This document shows, one piece after another, positions 39,209 through 49,359 of a stretch of 64,000 nucleotides of DNA. Both the position numbers and the translations under genes were made by a program. Position 1 is the first letter of the stretch. The number at the start of each line of letters is the position of its first letter. The notes under the pieces were generated by a model. The model saw only the letters and a list, made by a program, of their open reading frames with translations, did not search any database and had not been told where the DNA came from. Origin of the DNA: Variovorax sp. J22P240 (GTDB lineage Bacteria; Pseudomonadota; Gammaproteobacteria; Burkholderiales; Burkholderiaceae_C); assembly GCF_030316855.1 (NCBI RefSeq), contig NZ_JASZYR010000004.1:372001-436000 (forward strand), read 5' to 3'.

Positions 39209-40084
39209 TCAAGCCCCGTCGAGTTCGCGATGGCGCTGGAGGGCCGCCCACTTCGCGCCGAACCCGCGGGCCAGTTGCTCCACCAGGAATACCGAGCGGT
39301 GCTGGCCGCCGGTGCAGCCGATGGCCACGGTCACGTAGCTGCGGTGGTCCCGCGCCAGCGCATCGAGCCATCGTCCGAGAAACTGTTCGATGTCGGCATA
39401 CATGCGGGCGACGTCGTCATGCTCGCGAAGCCAATCGATCACCGGGGCGTCACGGCCGGTGAGGGGGCGCAACGCGGGGACGTAGTGCGGATTGGGCAGC
39501 ATCCGCACGTCGAACACATAGTCGGCGTCGAGCGGCACGCCGCGCTTGAATGCGAAGGATTCGAAGACCAGCGTGAGGGTGCTGTCCGGCGCCGAGATCA
39601 GTGCCTTGACGTAGCTCTGCAACTGCGCCGGACGGATGATGCTGGTGTCGATGACATCCGCGCCATCGCGCAGGTCGGCGAGCAACTCGCGTTCGAGTTC
39701 GATGGCCTGGACCAGCACGCGTTGCTGCTCAGGTGCGTCGGTACGGCCTTCTTGCCGCGAGAGGGGATGGCGACGGCGCGTTTCCGAGAAGCGGCGGACC
39801 AGCGCATCGGTGGTCGAATCGAGGAACAGCGAGCGCAACGAAACGCCTTCGCGCCGCAGCCCTTCGAGCTGCTGCGGAACGAGCGGCAAGGAAACGCCGC
39901 TTCGCACGTCCATCGCAATCGCCACGCGTTTGGCTTGCTGCTGCTGTTGCAGGGCAATGAAGGGTGCCAGCAGTTCTGGAGGCAGGTTGTCCACGCAGTA
40001 GTAGCCAGCGTCTTCCAGTGCGTGAAGGGCCACGGACTTTCCGGAGCCCGACATGCCGGTGATCAGCACCAGCTCCAGACTCAT
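39209..40084 (-). CDS. rapZ: RNase adapter protein RapZ (YvcJ family nucleotide-binding protein)
   Basis: 291 residues. Walker A GMSGSGKS at residues 10-17, the family motif [32 protein letters not shown], and the C-terminal [10 protein letters not shown] block that matches the RNA-binding domain. In E. coli RapZ delivers GlmZ sRNA to RNase E; in other bacteria the role is less clear. It is translationally coupled to recN (4-nt overlap). No hprK or ptsN gene lies beside it here. Confidence 0.94.
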   Translation of the reverse strand: MSLELVLITGMSGSGKSVALHALEDAGYYCVDNLPPELLAPFIALQQQQQAKRVAIAMDVRSGVSLPLVPQQLEGLRREGVSLRSLFLDSTTDALVRRFSETRRRHPLSRQEGRTDAPEQQRVLVQAIELERELLADLRDGADVIDTSIIRPAQLQSYVKALISAPDSTLTLVFESFAFKRGVPLDADYVFDVRMLPNPHYVPALRPLTGRDAPVIDWLREHDDVARMYADIEQFLGRWLDALARDHRSYVTVAIGCTGGQHRSVFLVEQLARGFGAKWAALQRHRELDGA

Positions 40085-41763
40085 GGCGATGTCTCCGGTG
40101 TCCTGCTGCCCAGCATCTCGCGCGCGTGCGCCAACGAGGTGGCGGAGACGCGTTCGCCGCCCAGCATGCGCGCGATCTCCTGGGCCCGGTCTTCGCCTTC
40201 CAGCACCGACACGCCGCTTTCCGTGCGAGGCCCTTCCTTGCCCTTGACGCTGGTCTGCCGCTTGGCGACCACGAGGTGATGATCCGCGCAGGCGGCCACT
40301 TGAGGCAGGTGGGTAACGGCCAAGACCTGCCGGTCGCGGCCGAGTTGCTTCATGAGCCGCCCCACGGTTTCTGCCACTGCGCCGCCAACGCCCGCATCGA
40401 CTTCGTCGAAGATCAGGGTCTGCGCCGCACCGAGCTCGCTGGTGGTGACCGCGATGGCGAGCGCGATGCGCGACAACTCGCCGCCGGACGCCACCTTGCC
40501 GATCGAACGCGGCGTGCTCCCCGCGTGTCCGGCGACCAGGAAGGCGATGTCTTCGAGCCCGGAGCGGCTCGGTTGGGCCAGCGGCTGCAGCTCGACTTCG
40601 AAACGACCGCCCTTCATGCCGAGTTCCTGCATGGCCTGGGTCACTGCCTGGGCGAGTCGTGGCGCGGCCTGCTTGCGTGACTTGCCGAGTGCCTTGGCTT
40701 CTTTCATGTAGGCCTGCTGCGTCGCTTGTTCCGCGCGCTCCAGTGCGTCGAGGTCGCTCTGGGCATCCAGCGCCTGCAACTCCGTCTGCCAGCCGGACAG
40801 CAGCGCCGGGAGCTCTGCAGGCGGGCGCCGGTACCTGCGGGCCAGGGACATCCAGAGGCCCATGCGTTCGTCGAGTTCGGCGAGCTTTTCCGGGTCGGTG
40901 TCGGCCTGGCGGAGGTAGCTGTGCAGAGAGTGCGCAGCATCGGAGGCCTGGGCCACGCTGGAGGCCAACACCTCCCCGAGCGCCTTGAACTCAGGCTCGA
41001 TGTGCTCGCAGTTCTGCAGCACCGTGACGGCTCGACTCAGTGCGGCCAGCGCGCCGCTGTCGTCATCTTCGAGCGCACTGCACGCGCCTTCGGCTGCGTC
41101 GATGAGCGCCTGGGCGTTGGAGATGCGGGTGTGGCTGGACGACAGTTCTTCCCACTCGTCCTCCCCGGGCGCCAGCTTCATCACCTCGGCGACTTGCCAT
41201 TGAAGGCGTTCGCGCTCTCGTTGCAGCGAATCTTGCGCGGAGCGGGCGGTTTCCAGCGTCGAGATCGCTTGTCGCCAGGCCTGCCATGCGCTGTCGAGTG
41301 CCGTGGTGCTCACGCCGGCGTAGGCATCGAGCAGGCCACGCACGGCTTCGGGCCGTGTGAGGCTCTGCCATGCGTGCTGGCCGTGGATGTCGAGCAGGCG
41401 GTCGCCGAGCTCGCGCAGTTGTGTCGCCGTGGCGGGGCTGCCATTGATCCAGCCGCGGCTGCGCCCCTGGAGGTCGACGGTTCGGCGCAGGAGCAGGGCG
41501 TCGCCCGCTTCGAAGCCGCCTTCGTCGAGCCAACCGGTCAATGTCGGGTCGGCGTCGAATTCCGCGCTCACGTCCAGCCGCTCGGCGCCCTCGCGCACCG
41601 AGCCGGCATCGGCGCGATTGCCCAGCGCCAGTTGCAGTGCGTCGATCAGGATGGATTTGCCGGCTCCGGTCTCGCCGGTGAGGACGGTGAAACCCGTCGA
41701 GAGATCGAGCTCGAGTGCTCGCACGATCACGAAATCGAGCAAGGCGATGCGGCGCAATGCCAT
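40081..41763 (-). CDS. recN: DNA repair protein RecN
   Basis: SMC-like ATPase for double-strand-break repair. 560 residues from the ATG at 41763. Walker A GETGAGKS (about residues 30-37), the long central coiled coil with [11 protein letters not shown] before it, signature [13 protein letters not shown], and Walker [14 protein letters not shown]. It begins one base after the nadK stop, so nadK-recN-rapZ is a single operon. Confidence 0.97.
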   Translation of the reverse strand: MALRRIALLDFVIVRALELDLSTGFTVLTGETGAGKSILIDALQLALGNRADAGSVREGAERLDVSAEFDADPTLTGWLDEGGFEAGDALLLRRTVDLQGRSRGWINGSPATATQLRELGDRLLDIHGQHAWQSLTRPEAVRGLLDAYAGVSTTALDSAWQAWRQAISTLETARSAQDSLQRERERLQWQVAEVMKLAPGEDEWEELSSSHTRISNAQALIDAAEGACSALEDDDSGALAALSRAVTVLQNCEHIEPEFKALGEVLASSVAQASDAAHSLHSYLRQADTDPEKLAELDERMGLWMSLARRYRRPPAELPALLSGWQTELQALDAQSDLDALERAEQATQQAYMKEAKALGKSRKQAAPRLAQAVTQAMQELGMKGGRFEVELQPLAQPSRSGLEDIAFLVAGHAGSTPRSIGKVASGGELSRIALAIAVTTSELGAAQTLIFDEVDAGVGGAVAETVGRLMKQLGRDRQVLAVTHLPQVAACADHHLVVAKRQTSVKGKEGPRTESGVSVLEGEDRAQEIARMLGGERVSATSLAHAREMLGSRTPETSP

Positions 41764-41764
41764 T

Positions 41765-42661
41765 TCAGGAACCTCCTTCGTTCCAGTGCAGTTTCTTGCG
41801 CAGGGTATCGAAATAGCTCCAGCCCTTGGGGTGCAGGAAACGGACCCGGTATTCAGAGCGGCGCACCACGACCCGGTCGCCGATCGCCAAGGATGCCAAG
41901 GACTGCATGTCGAAATTCGCGCTGGCGTCGCGCCCGCCCACCAGCTCGATCGAGACTTCGTCCTCGTCCGGCAACAGGATGGGGCGGTTGGAAAGCGTGT
42001 GCGGTGCAATCGGCACCAGCACCCATCCCGGTACCGCGGGATGCATCAGCGGGCCACCGGCCGAGAGCGCGTACGCCGTCGACCCGGTGGGCGACGCGAT
42101 GATCATCCCGTCGGCGCGCTGGTTGGCCACGAAATGGCGGCCGACCGTGACCCGCAACTCGACCATCCCCGAGGTGGCGCCGCGGTTGACGACCACGTCG
42201 TTCATCGCGAGCGCGTCGAAGACCGACACGCCGTCGCGAATCACCTGTGCCTGCATCAGGCCGCGGTGGTCTTCTTCGTATTCGCCTGCCAGCATCGGGA
42301 CCAGCGTTGCCTGGTAGTTGTCCAACGAAATGTCGGTGATGAAGCCGAGCCGGCCCCTGTTGATGCCGATCAGCGGAACGCCGTAGGGGGCGAGCTGCCG
42401 CCCGATGCCGAGCATGGTGCCGTCGCCTCCGACCACGAGGCCGAGATCGCATTCCTCCCCGATTTCCTCGACTGTCAGTGCCTTGTAGGGCCCGACCTCG
42501 ACTTTGTCACTCTGCGACCGCTCGACAAACACCGTGCAGCCTTGCGCTTCGAGAAAGGCGCCGATGCCTTCCATGACGTTGTCCTGCGCACCACATTGCG
42601 CCCGGGCACCGGAAGCCTGGTATTTACCTATGAGGGCGACGTGCCGAAAGCGAGGGGCCAT
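41765..42661 (-). CDS. nadK: NAD kinase
   Basis: Phosphorylates NAD to NADP. 298 residues. The GGDGT motif is in [15 protein letters not shown], followed by [13 protein letters not shown], the NDVVVNRG motif and the glycine-rich [20 protein letters not shown]. It is divergent from hrcA with only 28 nt between starts; recN follows immediately. Confidence 0.97.
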   Translation of the reverse strand: MAPRFRHVALIGKYQASGARAQCGAQDNVMEGIGAFLEAQGCTVFVERSQSDKVEVGPYKALTVEEIGEECDLGLVVGGDGTMLGIGRQLAPYGVPLIGINRGRLGFITDISLDNYQATLVPMLAGEYEEDHRGLMQAQVIRDGVSVFDALAMNDVVVNRGATSGMVELRVTVGRHFVANQRADGMIIASPTGSTAYALSAGGPLMHPAVPGWVLVPIAPHTLSNRPILLPDEDEVSIELVGGRDASANFDMQSLASLAIGDRVVVRRSEYRVRFLHPKGWSYFDTLRKKLHWNEGGS

Positions 42662-42689
42662 CTACAAATTACAACATTAAAATTGCCCG

Positions 42690-43694
42690 ATGCTGGACGA
42701 CCGCGCCAAGTTGCTGCTAAAGACTCTCGTCGAGCGCTATATCGCCGAAGGGCAACCTGTGGGCTCGCGCACCTTGTCGCGTGCATCGGGCCTGGATCTC
42801 TCCCCTGCGACGATCCGCAACGTGATGTCCGACCTCGAAGGCCTCGGCCTCATCGCCAGCCCGCACACGTCGGCAGGACGTATTCCGACGGCGCGCGGCT
42901 ATCGGCTTTTCGTCGACACCATGCTGACCGCGCAGCGCGAGCAGTTCTCCACGCCAAGCCTCGCGCCCGATCAGCCGCAGAAAGTGATCGCGAACGCCGC
43001 AAACCTGCTGTCGAACCTGTCGCAGTTCGTGGGCGTCGTGATGGCGCCGCGGCGCGCATCGGTGTTCCGCCAGATCGAATTCCTGCGGCTGTCCGATCGC
43101 CGTCTGCTCGTGATCATCGTGTCGCCCGACGGCGATGTGCAAAACAGGGTCATTTTTCCGGAAGCCGACTATTCGCAGTCGCAGCTGGTCGAGGCGTCGA
43201 ACTACATCAATTCCCATTACGCCGGCCTGTCGATCGAGCAGGTGCGGGACCGCCTCCAGTCGGAGGTCGAGCAATTGCGCGGCGAGATCGCGGCGCTGAT
43301 GCAGGCGGCAGTGCAGGTGAGTTCCGAAGTACTCACCGAGGCGCAGGACGAAGTCGTGATCGCCGGCGAGCGCAACCTGCTGGCCGTGACCGATTTTTCC
43401 AGCGACATGAGCCATCTGCGACGCGCGTTCGAGCTGTTCGAGCAAAAGGCGCAGCTGATGCGCCTGCTAGATGTATCGAGCCAGGCGGAGGGCGTGCGCA
43501 TCTTCATCGGCGGCGAGAGCCAGGTAGTGCCTTTCGATGACCTGTCGATCGTGAGCGCGAACTACGAGGTCGACGGACAGGTGGTCGGAACGCTTGGCGT
43601 CATCGGCCCCACGCGCATGCCGTACGAGCGAATGATCCAGATCGTCGACATCACGTCGAAACTGGTCACCAACGCGTTGAGTCACCGCAAGTAG
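42690..43694 (+). CDS. hrcA: Heat-inducible transcription repressor HrcA
   Basis: Represses class I heat-shock genes by binding CIRCE. 334 residues. The N-terminal winged helix contains [20 protein letters not shown] followed by [11 protein letters not shown], and the C-terminal domain is typical. The short AT-rich gap to nadK has no CIRCE, so direct autoregulation is not evident here. A perfect CIRCE does lie in front of rpoH at 684-710, its probable target. Confidence 0.97.
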   Translation: MLDDRAKLLLKTLVERYIAEGQPVGSRTLSRASGLDLSPATIRNVMSDLEGLGLIASPHTSAGRIPTARGYRLFVDTMLTAQREQFSTPSLAPDQPQKVIANAANLLSNLSQFVGVVMAPRRASVFRQIEFLRLSDRRLLVIIVSPDGDVQNRVIFPEADYSQSQLVEASNYINSHYAGLSIEQVRDRLQSEVEQLRGEIAALMQAAVQVSSEVLTEAQDEVVIAGERNLLAVTDFSSDMSHLRRAFELFEQKAQLMRLLDVSSQAEGVRIFIGGESQVVPFDDLSIVSANYEVDGQVVGTLGVIGPTRMPYERMIQIVDITSKLVTNALSHRK

Positions 43695-43739
43695 GGGCCT
43701 CGTCGGCGCTCGCGTGCGCGCTATAGAATGCGTCGCAGT

Positions 43740-44079
43740 GGGCCGTTAGCTCAGTTGGTTAGAGCAGAGGACTCATCGAAATGGTGACCCCACCGTGAAA
43801 ACGATGGTGGAAAAACCGGGTGAATTCAGGGAAACCGTCAGTCAGTTGTTGACCCGGCAATCCTGAGCCAAGCTCACTGAAGGCAGATCGCGAGATCGGT
43901 AAGTGAGAAGGTGCAGAGACTAGAGTGCGAGGAGCCAGTCCGATAAGCATTCCTCGAGCGCCCGGCACCCGAACGAACGGAGAAATCCGGGCGAGGGTGG
44001 TGAGATAGTCCAGGGAATAGGGAAACCTATACAAACCTGAATCCTTTGGTCGTTGGTTCAAGTCCAACACGGCCTACCA
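43740..44079 (+). tRNA. tRNA-Ile (CAU, tRNA-Ile2 type), interrupted by a group I intron
   Basis: Exon 1 is 43740-43776 and exon 2 is 44040-44079. Joined, they fold well: acceptor GGGCCGT with ACGGCCT, D arm, anticodon stem GAGGA/TCCTT around loop CTCATAA, T arm GTTGG-TTCAAGT-CCAAC, discriminator A and an encoded CCA. The anticodon CAT with the body sequence (ending TTGGTCG then TTGGTTCAAGTCCAA) resembles tRNA-Ile2, whose C34 becomes lysidine, rather than elongator Met. A -10-like TATAGA lies at 43722-43727. The intron follows position 36. Confidence 0.9.
43777..44039 (+). ncRNA. Group I self-splicing intron (IC3-like) in the tRNA-Ile anticodon loop
   Basis: 263 nt with no ORF. The core matches tRNA-type group I introns: GGCAATCCTGAGCCAA (43856-43871) and GGTGCAGAGACTAGA (43910-43924) are the blocks known from cyanobacterial and plastid tRNA-Leu introns. 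P1 pairs exon TCAT with GTGA, with the conserved U.G at the 5' splice site (43776 with 43784). P2 is CCACCGT/ATGGTGG. P4 is TCAGG/CCTGA. P7 is GACTA (43918-43922)/TAGTC (44006-44010). P9 is ATAGG-GAAA-CCTAT with a GNRA loop. The last base is G (44039). Confidence 0.93.
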
Positions 44080-44222
44080 CAGTGATTTCGTCGTCAATCC
44101 GCGACGACGCGCCTATTCTGGAAGCCGGCACGGCAGCGCAGCCCGGTGCGCCCCTCGACAGGGCGCGCAACTTGAGCGAGGATGTAAGGAGAAACTCTTA
44201 CTGACAATTCTCCGTATGCGCC

Positions 44223-47200
44223 ATGCCGCTCCAATGCCGACAATGCCAGCGCACTAATCGCGATGACGCGAGCTTCTGCGACTGCTGCGGACGCCGGCTT
44301 CGAGGCGGTGCCGCGGATGCGGCGTCGGAATCCACGGTCGAACTCCGCTACGGGACTTTCGTCTTCTGCGACCTTGTCCATTCGACCGCGCTCGCCAATC
44401 GTATCGATCTCGAAGACCTGCGGCGTGTATTCCGCTGGTTTCGCGAGCAGGTCGACCTGGTGGCGCGCCACCACGACGGCCATCTGATCCGCTTCGTGGG
44501 CGACGGCGCCTTCCTGTCCTTCGGGCTGCCCGAGGCCAGTGAGGATGCCACCGAATCGGCGGTGCGCGCGGGTCTCGCGCTGGTCAGCGCCATCAGCACG
44601 GGGGAGGCGCTGCCTGGCATCTCGCTCGCGTTGCGCGTGGGCATCGCGTCGGGCACGGTGGTCTTCGGCGACCTCATCGACGAGGCCGTGGTCAAGGAAC
44701 AATCGGTGGTCGGCTCGGTGCCGCACCTGGCCGCACGCCTCGCGGCGACGGCGCCGCAAAACGGCGTCGTCATCGCCGACAGCACGCGCCGCGCCGTCGG
44801 CCGCTTCTTCGAGTGCCGTGACCTCGGCAGGCTCGACCTCAAGGGCTTCGATGGTGGCGAGCGCGCCTGGCTCGCCGTGGCCGAGACACAGATCGCATCA
44901 ACCTTCGAGGCACGCCGCGGCTCGGGCTCGTCGCATGAACTGGTCGGACGCGAAGCGCCGCTGGCCCTGCTGGCCGACGCGTGGAACCGCGCCCGCGAGC
45001 GCCACGGCGGCGCCGTCGTCATCAGCGGCAACGCCGGCATCGGCAAGTCGCGGCTGGCCCGGACCGTGCGCCGCCGCGCGCAACGCGACAGCGCCACGCT
45101 GGTGGAAATCGACTGCACGCCGCGCACGCAGAATACGCCGCTCTATCCGGTCAGCGTGCTGATGCGCCGGCTCGCAGGCATACGGCCGCAGGACACCGAT
45201 GCCGAACGGCTGCGCCGCGCCAGCGAGTTGCTGCAAAGGAAACAACTCGACGACGCGCTCATCCCGAACGCGCTGCGCTACCTGAGCCCGATCTTCGGGC
45301 TCGCCGCGGTCGACGAGGACGCCTCCGAGGAAAGCGCCGAACGCGTGCGCGAACGCACGATCACGCTGTTGGTCGATCTGCTGGCGTCGATGGCCGGCGA
45401 CGCCCCTCTTTTCATGCTGTGCGAAGACGTCCATTGGGCCGATGCGTCGACGCTGCTGGTCATCCAGCGCCTGTGTGAGCGCCTCGTCGACTTGCCGGCG
45501 CTGCTGGTCGCGACCTTGCGCGGCACCGTCGCGATCGAATTGCCGAACTCGAACAGTGTTGCGCTCGGCGCACTCGACGACGAGACCGCCGCCGCGATGA
45601 TCCGCTCGTTGACGCGGGCCGATGCGCTGCCCGCGCCGATGATCGAACGCATCATCGCGCGTGCGGAGGGCGTTCCGCTTTATCTCGAGGAGCTGTGTCA
45701 GGGCGAGTTCGATGCAGCCACGCGCACGGAGCGCGCGAGCGCCGGTGCGAACCGCGACCACGCCGTGCCGCCGATCATCCAGGCGAGCATCGAAGCCCGC
45801 CTCGATCGCTGGAGCGATATCAAGTCGATCATCCAGGCCGCGTCCGTGATCGGCCGCGACTTTGCGCTGCCGCTGCTCAGTGAACTGGTGCCCGAGCGCC
45901 GCCGCGAATTGCCCGACGCCATCGCGCGGCTGGTCGATGCGGGCCTGCTAGTGCAGAACTTCGACGTGCGCAGCGGCCCGATGCGCTTCAGCCATGCGCT
46001 GATCCATGACGCGGTCTACCAGACGTTGCTGCGCACCGAACGCCAGCGGCTGCACGCGCACGTGGCGCAACTGCTGGTTCAGCATTTCGACGGCCTGCCC
46101 GAGTCTGCGCCCGACGTCGTCGCGCAGCATCTGGCCGCGGCGCTGCGCTTCGAGGAAGCGATCGGCTGCCTGATCACCGCGGGCGTGCAGGCGTCGGAAC
46201 GCGCGGCCTACCTCGAATCCGCGAGCCACAGCCGCAGCGCGCTCGCGCTGCTCGACAAGCTCACGGATCCGCGCGTGCGCACGCAGTACGAACTCCAGCT
46301 CCGGGTACAGCTCGGCGTGGCGATTGCCGCGACACAGGGCTACGCTTCGCCCGAGGTCGAGGCCACCTACCGCGCGGCGCGCGAGCTGTGCCGCGACGAC
46401 ACCGACCCGGCCATCACCTTTCCGGTCGTGCGCGGGCTCGCGACCTTCTACTTCGTGCGCAACGAGCAGAACATCGCGGACGAGATGTCCTCGCTTTGCG
46501 TCGAGACGGCCGACCGCTCGGCACGCCCCGAATTCATGATCGAGGCGCTCACCGTGCGCGGCTACACCGACATGTACCGCGGCCAGCTCGAAGTGGCGCA
46601 GCAGGCGCTGGAGCAGTGCGCGTCGCTCTATCGCCTGCACCAGGGCGAACGCTTCCGCTACCCGTCGGTGCAGGATGCGGGCACCGCGGCGCTGTCGATC
46701 CTGGGCATGGTGTGCTGGCTGCGCGGCGACGGCGCTGGTGCCGACCGTAGCGTGGCGCTGGCGATCGAGCACGTCGAACGCCTCGGCCGCCCCTTCGACA
46801 AGGCCTACGCGAACTGCTTCATCGCGCAGCAGTTGAACGTGCAGCGCCGCCACGCCGAGGCGATGCAGCACGCCGCCGTGAGCGTCGAGCTCGGCACTCG
46901 CCACGGCTTTGGCACCTGGCTGGTGTGCGGTCTGATGCAGCAGTCGATCGCCGCGGCGGCGCTCGGCCCGTCGCCCGAAGCCGTGAGCGGCCTGCGCCAG
47001 GCCATGGGCGCGTACCTCGCGGCCGGTGCCCAGGCAGCCGTGCCCTTCTTCCTGTGGGGCCTCGCGCTCGGCCTGCGACAGATTGGCGATGCCGCCGGCG
47101 CGCAGGCCGCGCTCGCCGAAGGCCTGCGAAGCGTGCGCTCGACCGGCGAGGTCTACCTCGAAGCCGAACTGTTGATATTGGCGGCCGAGCTCGAAAGCTC

Positions 47201-47468
47201 TGACGCGCGCGCAGAGCTGCTCCTCGCCGAGGCCCGTCGCGTCGCCGTACAGCAGGGCGCGGCCACGCTCGCGCTGCGCGCGGTGCTCACGCTGCTGCGA
47301 CGCCGTGGCTTGAGTTCCGACGACCCGCACCGCGACCTGGCCGCATGGCATGTGCTCGAAGCGCGGGCGCCTTGCCCGATCGACCAGGGTTGGGCCAGCA
47401 CGGCGCTGCTCGGCGCGAGCCGCTGCCTCGACGCGATCGAATCGACGACGACTGCCCTGGCGCGCTGA
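44223..47468 (+). CDS. Class III adenylate/guanylate cyclase domain protein with STAND-type ATPase and TPR-like region
   Basis: 1081 residues. It starts with a zinc ribbon (C5, C8, C19, C22). The cyclase domain (about 40-220) keeps both metal Asp (FVFCDLVHST and FVGDGAFLSFG) and the Arg in SVPHLAARL. The Asn usual in that motif is His, as in some relatives of this architecture. A P-loop ATPase follows (SGNAGIGKS near 275, Walker B LFMLCEDVHWAD near 400). The C-terminal half (about 620-1081) is helical repeats. It resembles signalling proteins that couple a cyclase to an NTPase switch. It converges with the five-gene isoprenoid-type operon, 4 nt between stops. Confidence 0.87.
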   Translation: MPLQCRQCQRTNRDDASFCDCCGRRLRGGAADAASESTVELRYGTFVFCDLVHSTALANRIDLEDLRRVFRWFREQVDLVARHHDGHLIRFVGDGAFLSFGLPEASEDATESAVRAGLALVSAISTGEALPGISLALRVGIASGTVVFGDLIDEAVVKEQSVVGSVPHLAARLAATAPQNGVVIADSTRRAVGRFFECRDLGRLDLKGFDGGERAWLAVAETQIASTFEARRGSGSSHELVGREAPLALLADAWNRARERHGGAVVISGNAGIGKSRLARTVRRRAQRDSATLVEIDCTPRTQNTPLYPVSVLMRRLAGIRPQDTDAERLRRASELLQRKQLDDALIPNALRYLSPIFGLAAVDEDASEESAERVRERTITLLVDLLASMAGDAPLFMLCEDVHWADASTLLVIQRLCERLVDLPALLVATLRGTVAIELPNSNSVALGALDDETAAAMIRSLTRADALPAPMIERIIARAEGVPLYLEELCQGEFDAATRTERASAGANRDHAVPPIIQASIEARLDRWSDIKSIIQAASVIGRDFALPLLSELVPERRRELPDAIARLVDAGLLVQNFDVRSGPMRFSHALIHDAVYQTLLRTERQRLHAHVAQLLVQHFDGLPESAPDVVAQHLAAALRFEEAIGCLITAGVQASERAAYLESASHSRSALALLDKLTDPRVRTQYELQLRVQLGVAIAATQGYASPEVEATYRAARELCRDDTDPAITFPVVRGLATFYFVRNEQNIADEMSSLCVETADRSARPEFMIEALTVRGYTDMYRGQLEVAQQALEQCASLYRLHQGERFRYPSVQDAGTAALSILGMVCWLRGDGAGADRSVALAIEHVERLGRPFDKAYANCFIAQQLNVQRRHAEAMQHAAVSVELGTRHGFGTWLVCGLMQQSIAAAALGPSPEAVSGLRQAMGAYLAAGAQAAVPFFLWGLALGLRQIGDAAGAQAALAEGLRSVRSTGEVYLEAELLILAAELESSDARAELLLAEARRVAVQQGAATLALRAVLTLLRRRGLSSDDPHRDLAAWHVLEARAPCPIDQGWASTALLGASRCLDAIESTTTALAR

Positions 47469-47472
47469 GGCC

Positions 47473-49344
47473 TCACCAGTCCAGTCCGTTCTGGATGCTC
47501 AGGTCCATCGAGCACTTGAGGCGGTACCAGTCACCGGTCGGCAGGCTGATCTCGAGCATGTTTTCGCTCTTCAGGAGCTTGCACAATCGAAACCAGCCGT
47601 CGTCCTTGTCCACGCCTTCGTCCCCGTCCACAGCTTCGTCGTCGTCCACACCTTCGTCCCCTTCATCCTCGTCCACACCTTTGGCTCCGAGCTTGAGGAC
47701 AGCGACGCCAATCGGAAACTGTGCCTGGACGTCCTTCAGCGTAAAGCCGCCGTTGATCCACGTCTTCGGCAGGTCGCGGCCGTCGACCGGCGTGACCTGC
47801 ACGCTGCGGTAGCGATTGAAGCCCTCTTTCATAGCCTGGCGCGCGAACGACCGGCGAAAGTCGACATCGCTGAAGTCGACCTGCCGCCAGCGCGAACTGG
47901 TGAATACCGAACTGTTCAGGATGGCGTCGATATCGACGCGATCGAAGCGGTCGTCGTCGATGCCACCCGCGGGGTACTGGATGTCGAGGAGCGCCTTGGG
48001 CTGCGAATCGTCTACATGTTCGAAGCTCGGCGGCACGCGCACACGGACGATACTGGTCAGCGGCTCGGCCTTTTCCTCGCCCGGCCGCTTGCCGTCCCTG
48101 CCGACGGGGTGGAAGTCATGCTGATCGTCCGGCGTCGGCCGTTCGTCGATGCAGAACTCAGCGATCTCCTTCTTGAAGCCCTGCATCTCGCGGCCGACGT
48201 ATTTCGACCACGGGTTGTCGACGAAGATCGCGGGCACATACTGCGCTGCGTCGCGCGCCTGCGAGCCGTCGTCGTCGACCTTGCCCACCAGCAGCCTCAC
48301 GATGAGTTCGTGCTGCGCCATGGAGTCATCGCTCTGCAGCGGCGCCAGCGGCTCGAGCGACCGCATCCTGCCGTAGCGCAGCAACTCGATCACGACGGTC
48401 GGTGTCGAAACGCGATAGCTGAAGTCAGTGCAGATGCCGCTCAGCTTCCGATGGAAGTTCAGGGCGTCGGCGAGCGCCTGGAGCTTGGGCAGTGTCCGCT
48501 CGGGCAGTTCCAGTCGAAAGCCGACGATCTCGACTTCCTCGAAGCGAAATCTTGGCCGGCCGAACACGCTGTCGGACGTCTGGCGCTGGGGGGGAACGCT
48601 CTTCGACGGCGGCTCGACACCGTGGGAGGGCTGCGGCACCTCGCTGTCGCGAAGAATCGACTGGGCCGAGTCGACCAGTCTGCCCGCCGAGAGCGCCGCC
48701 AACGCAGGCGTCGCACCTTGCGCCTCGATGATCGCGGCGAGATCGGGATAGGCGGCGGCCTGGACCTTGATGGCCGCCTCGTTCCTGGCCGGCGACCGAA
48801 GGTCGCTGCGCTGCACCTCCCAGGGCGCCGGCCGCGTCAGCACGTCGCGCGTCTGCTGCGCAACATCGGGCGCGCTCAGGAACTGCGCGTACCAAGGCTT
48901 CGGTGAACTCTCCGGGTCGGATTTGCCATAGGGGCCCGGATCGACGCCCTGGATCTCGATGAGCGGTTGATCGGACAAGACCACCGGGTTCAAGCCGACG
49001 CGCGTCGGATAGACAGCGGCATGCACTTTCAGATGCCCGCCGCTCAACTCGATGTGAGCCTCCAGCATCGGAATGCCGAACGCGCAGAAGCGGTTGCACC
49101 AGCCCGGGTCGTTCGAGTAGGCGAGCCAGCACGTGAACTGGGTCGGCGAAGCCAGATCGTCGGCGACGGACAACAGGAGCGCCAGCCGCCCCTGCGCCTG
49201 ATCATCGCGAATGATCTCGACCGCCAGCGCCCCGGCCCTGCCGGCATCGATGGCAGCGCGCAACGCGAGGTCGGCCGAGCGCGCCTGACCCTGCAGGCTC
49301 GCGGGGTCCAACGGCATCGTGGCAATCCAGAACGAATGTGACAT
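47473..49344 (-). CDS. Protein of unknown function, last gene of the isoprenoid-type operon
   Basis: 623 residues, not recognised. No signal peptide or membrane span is evident. The N-terminal quarter is Ala-rich. The middle holds a Pro/Gln-rich linker (about 235-255). The C-terminal part (DFSDVDFRRSFARQAMKEGF, then PVDGRDLPKTWINGGFTLKD) looks globular. Near residues 555-580 there is a very acidic run of DEGVD-type units encoded by tandem 18-bp repeats, which could bind cations. It lies 15 nt downstream of the reductase-like gene and is clearly part of that operon. Confidence 0.72.
   Translation of the reverse strand: MSHSFWIATMPLDPASLQGQARSADLALRAAIDAGRAGALAVEIIRDDQAQGRLALLLSVADDLASPTQFTCWLAYSNDPGWCNRFCAFGIPMLEAHIELSGGHLKVHAAVYPTRVGLNPVVLSDQPLIEIQGVDPGPYGKSDPESSPKPWYAQFLSAPDVAQQTRDVLTRPAPWEVQRSDLRSPARNEAAIKVQAAAYPDLAAIIEAQGATPALAALSAGRLVDSAQSILRDSEVPQPSHGVEPPSKSVPPQRQTSDSVFGRPRFRFEEVEIVGFRLELPERTLPKLQALADALNFHRKLSGICTDFSYRVSTPTVVIELLRYGRMRSLEPLAPLQSDDSMAQHELIVRLLVGKVDDDGSQARDAAQYVPAIFVDNPWSKYVGREMQGFKKEIAEFCIDERPTPDDQHDFHPVGRDGKRPGEEKAEPLTSIVRVRVPPSFEHVDDSQPKALLDIQYPAGGIDDDRFDRVDIDAILNSSVFTSSRWRQVDFSDVDFRRSFARQAMKEGFNRYRSVQVTPVDGRDLPKTWINGGFTLKDVQAQFPIGVAVLKLGAKGVDEDEGDEGVDDDEAVDGDEGVDKDDGWFRLCKLLKSENMLEISLPTGDWYRLKCSMDLSIQNGLDW
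47608..47688. repeat. Tandem 18-bp repeats inside the unknown 623-residue gene
   Basis: Units starting at 47608, 47626 and 47644 follow GTCCAC(A/G)CCTTCGTCCCC or a close variant at exact 18-bp spacing. A fourth, diverged unit starts at 47671. The period keeps the reading frame and encodes the acidic hexapeptide repeat (DEGVDx) of the protein. Confidence 0.8.
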
Positions 49345-49359
49345 GGCGCCCTCGCTTGG

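Noticed and set aside
42662..42689. CIRCE element in front of hrcA
   Set aside because: The 28-nt gap between nadK and hrcA is AT-rich but has no TTAGCACTC/GAGTGCTAA arms.
43759..44070. Minus-strand frame of 103 codons across the tRNA-Ile locus
   Set aside because: It is the antisense reading of the tRNA and its group I intron, a well-known source of spurious protein calls. RNA structure explains the sequence fully.
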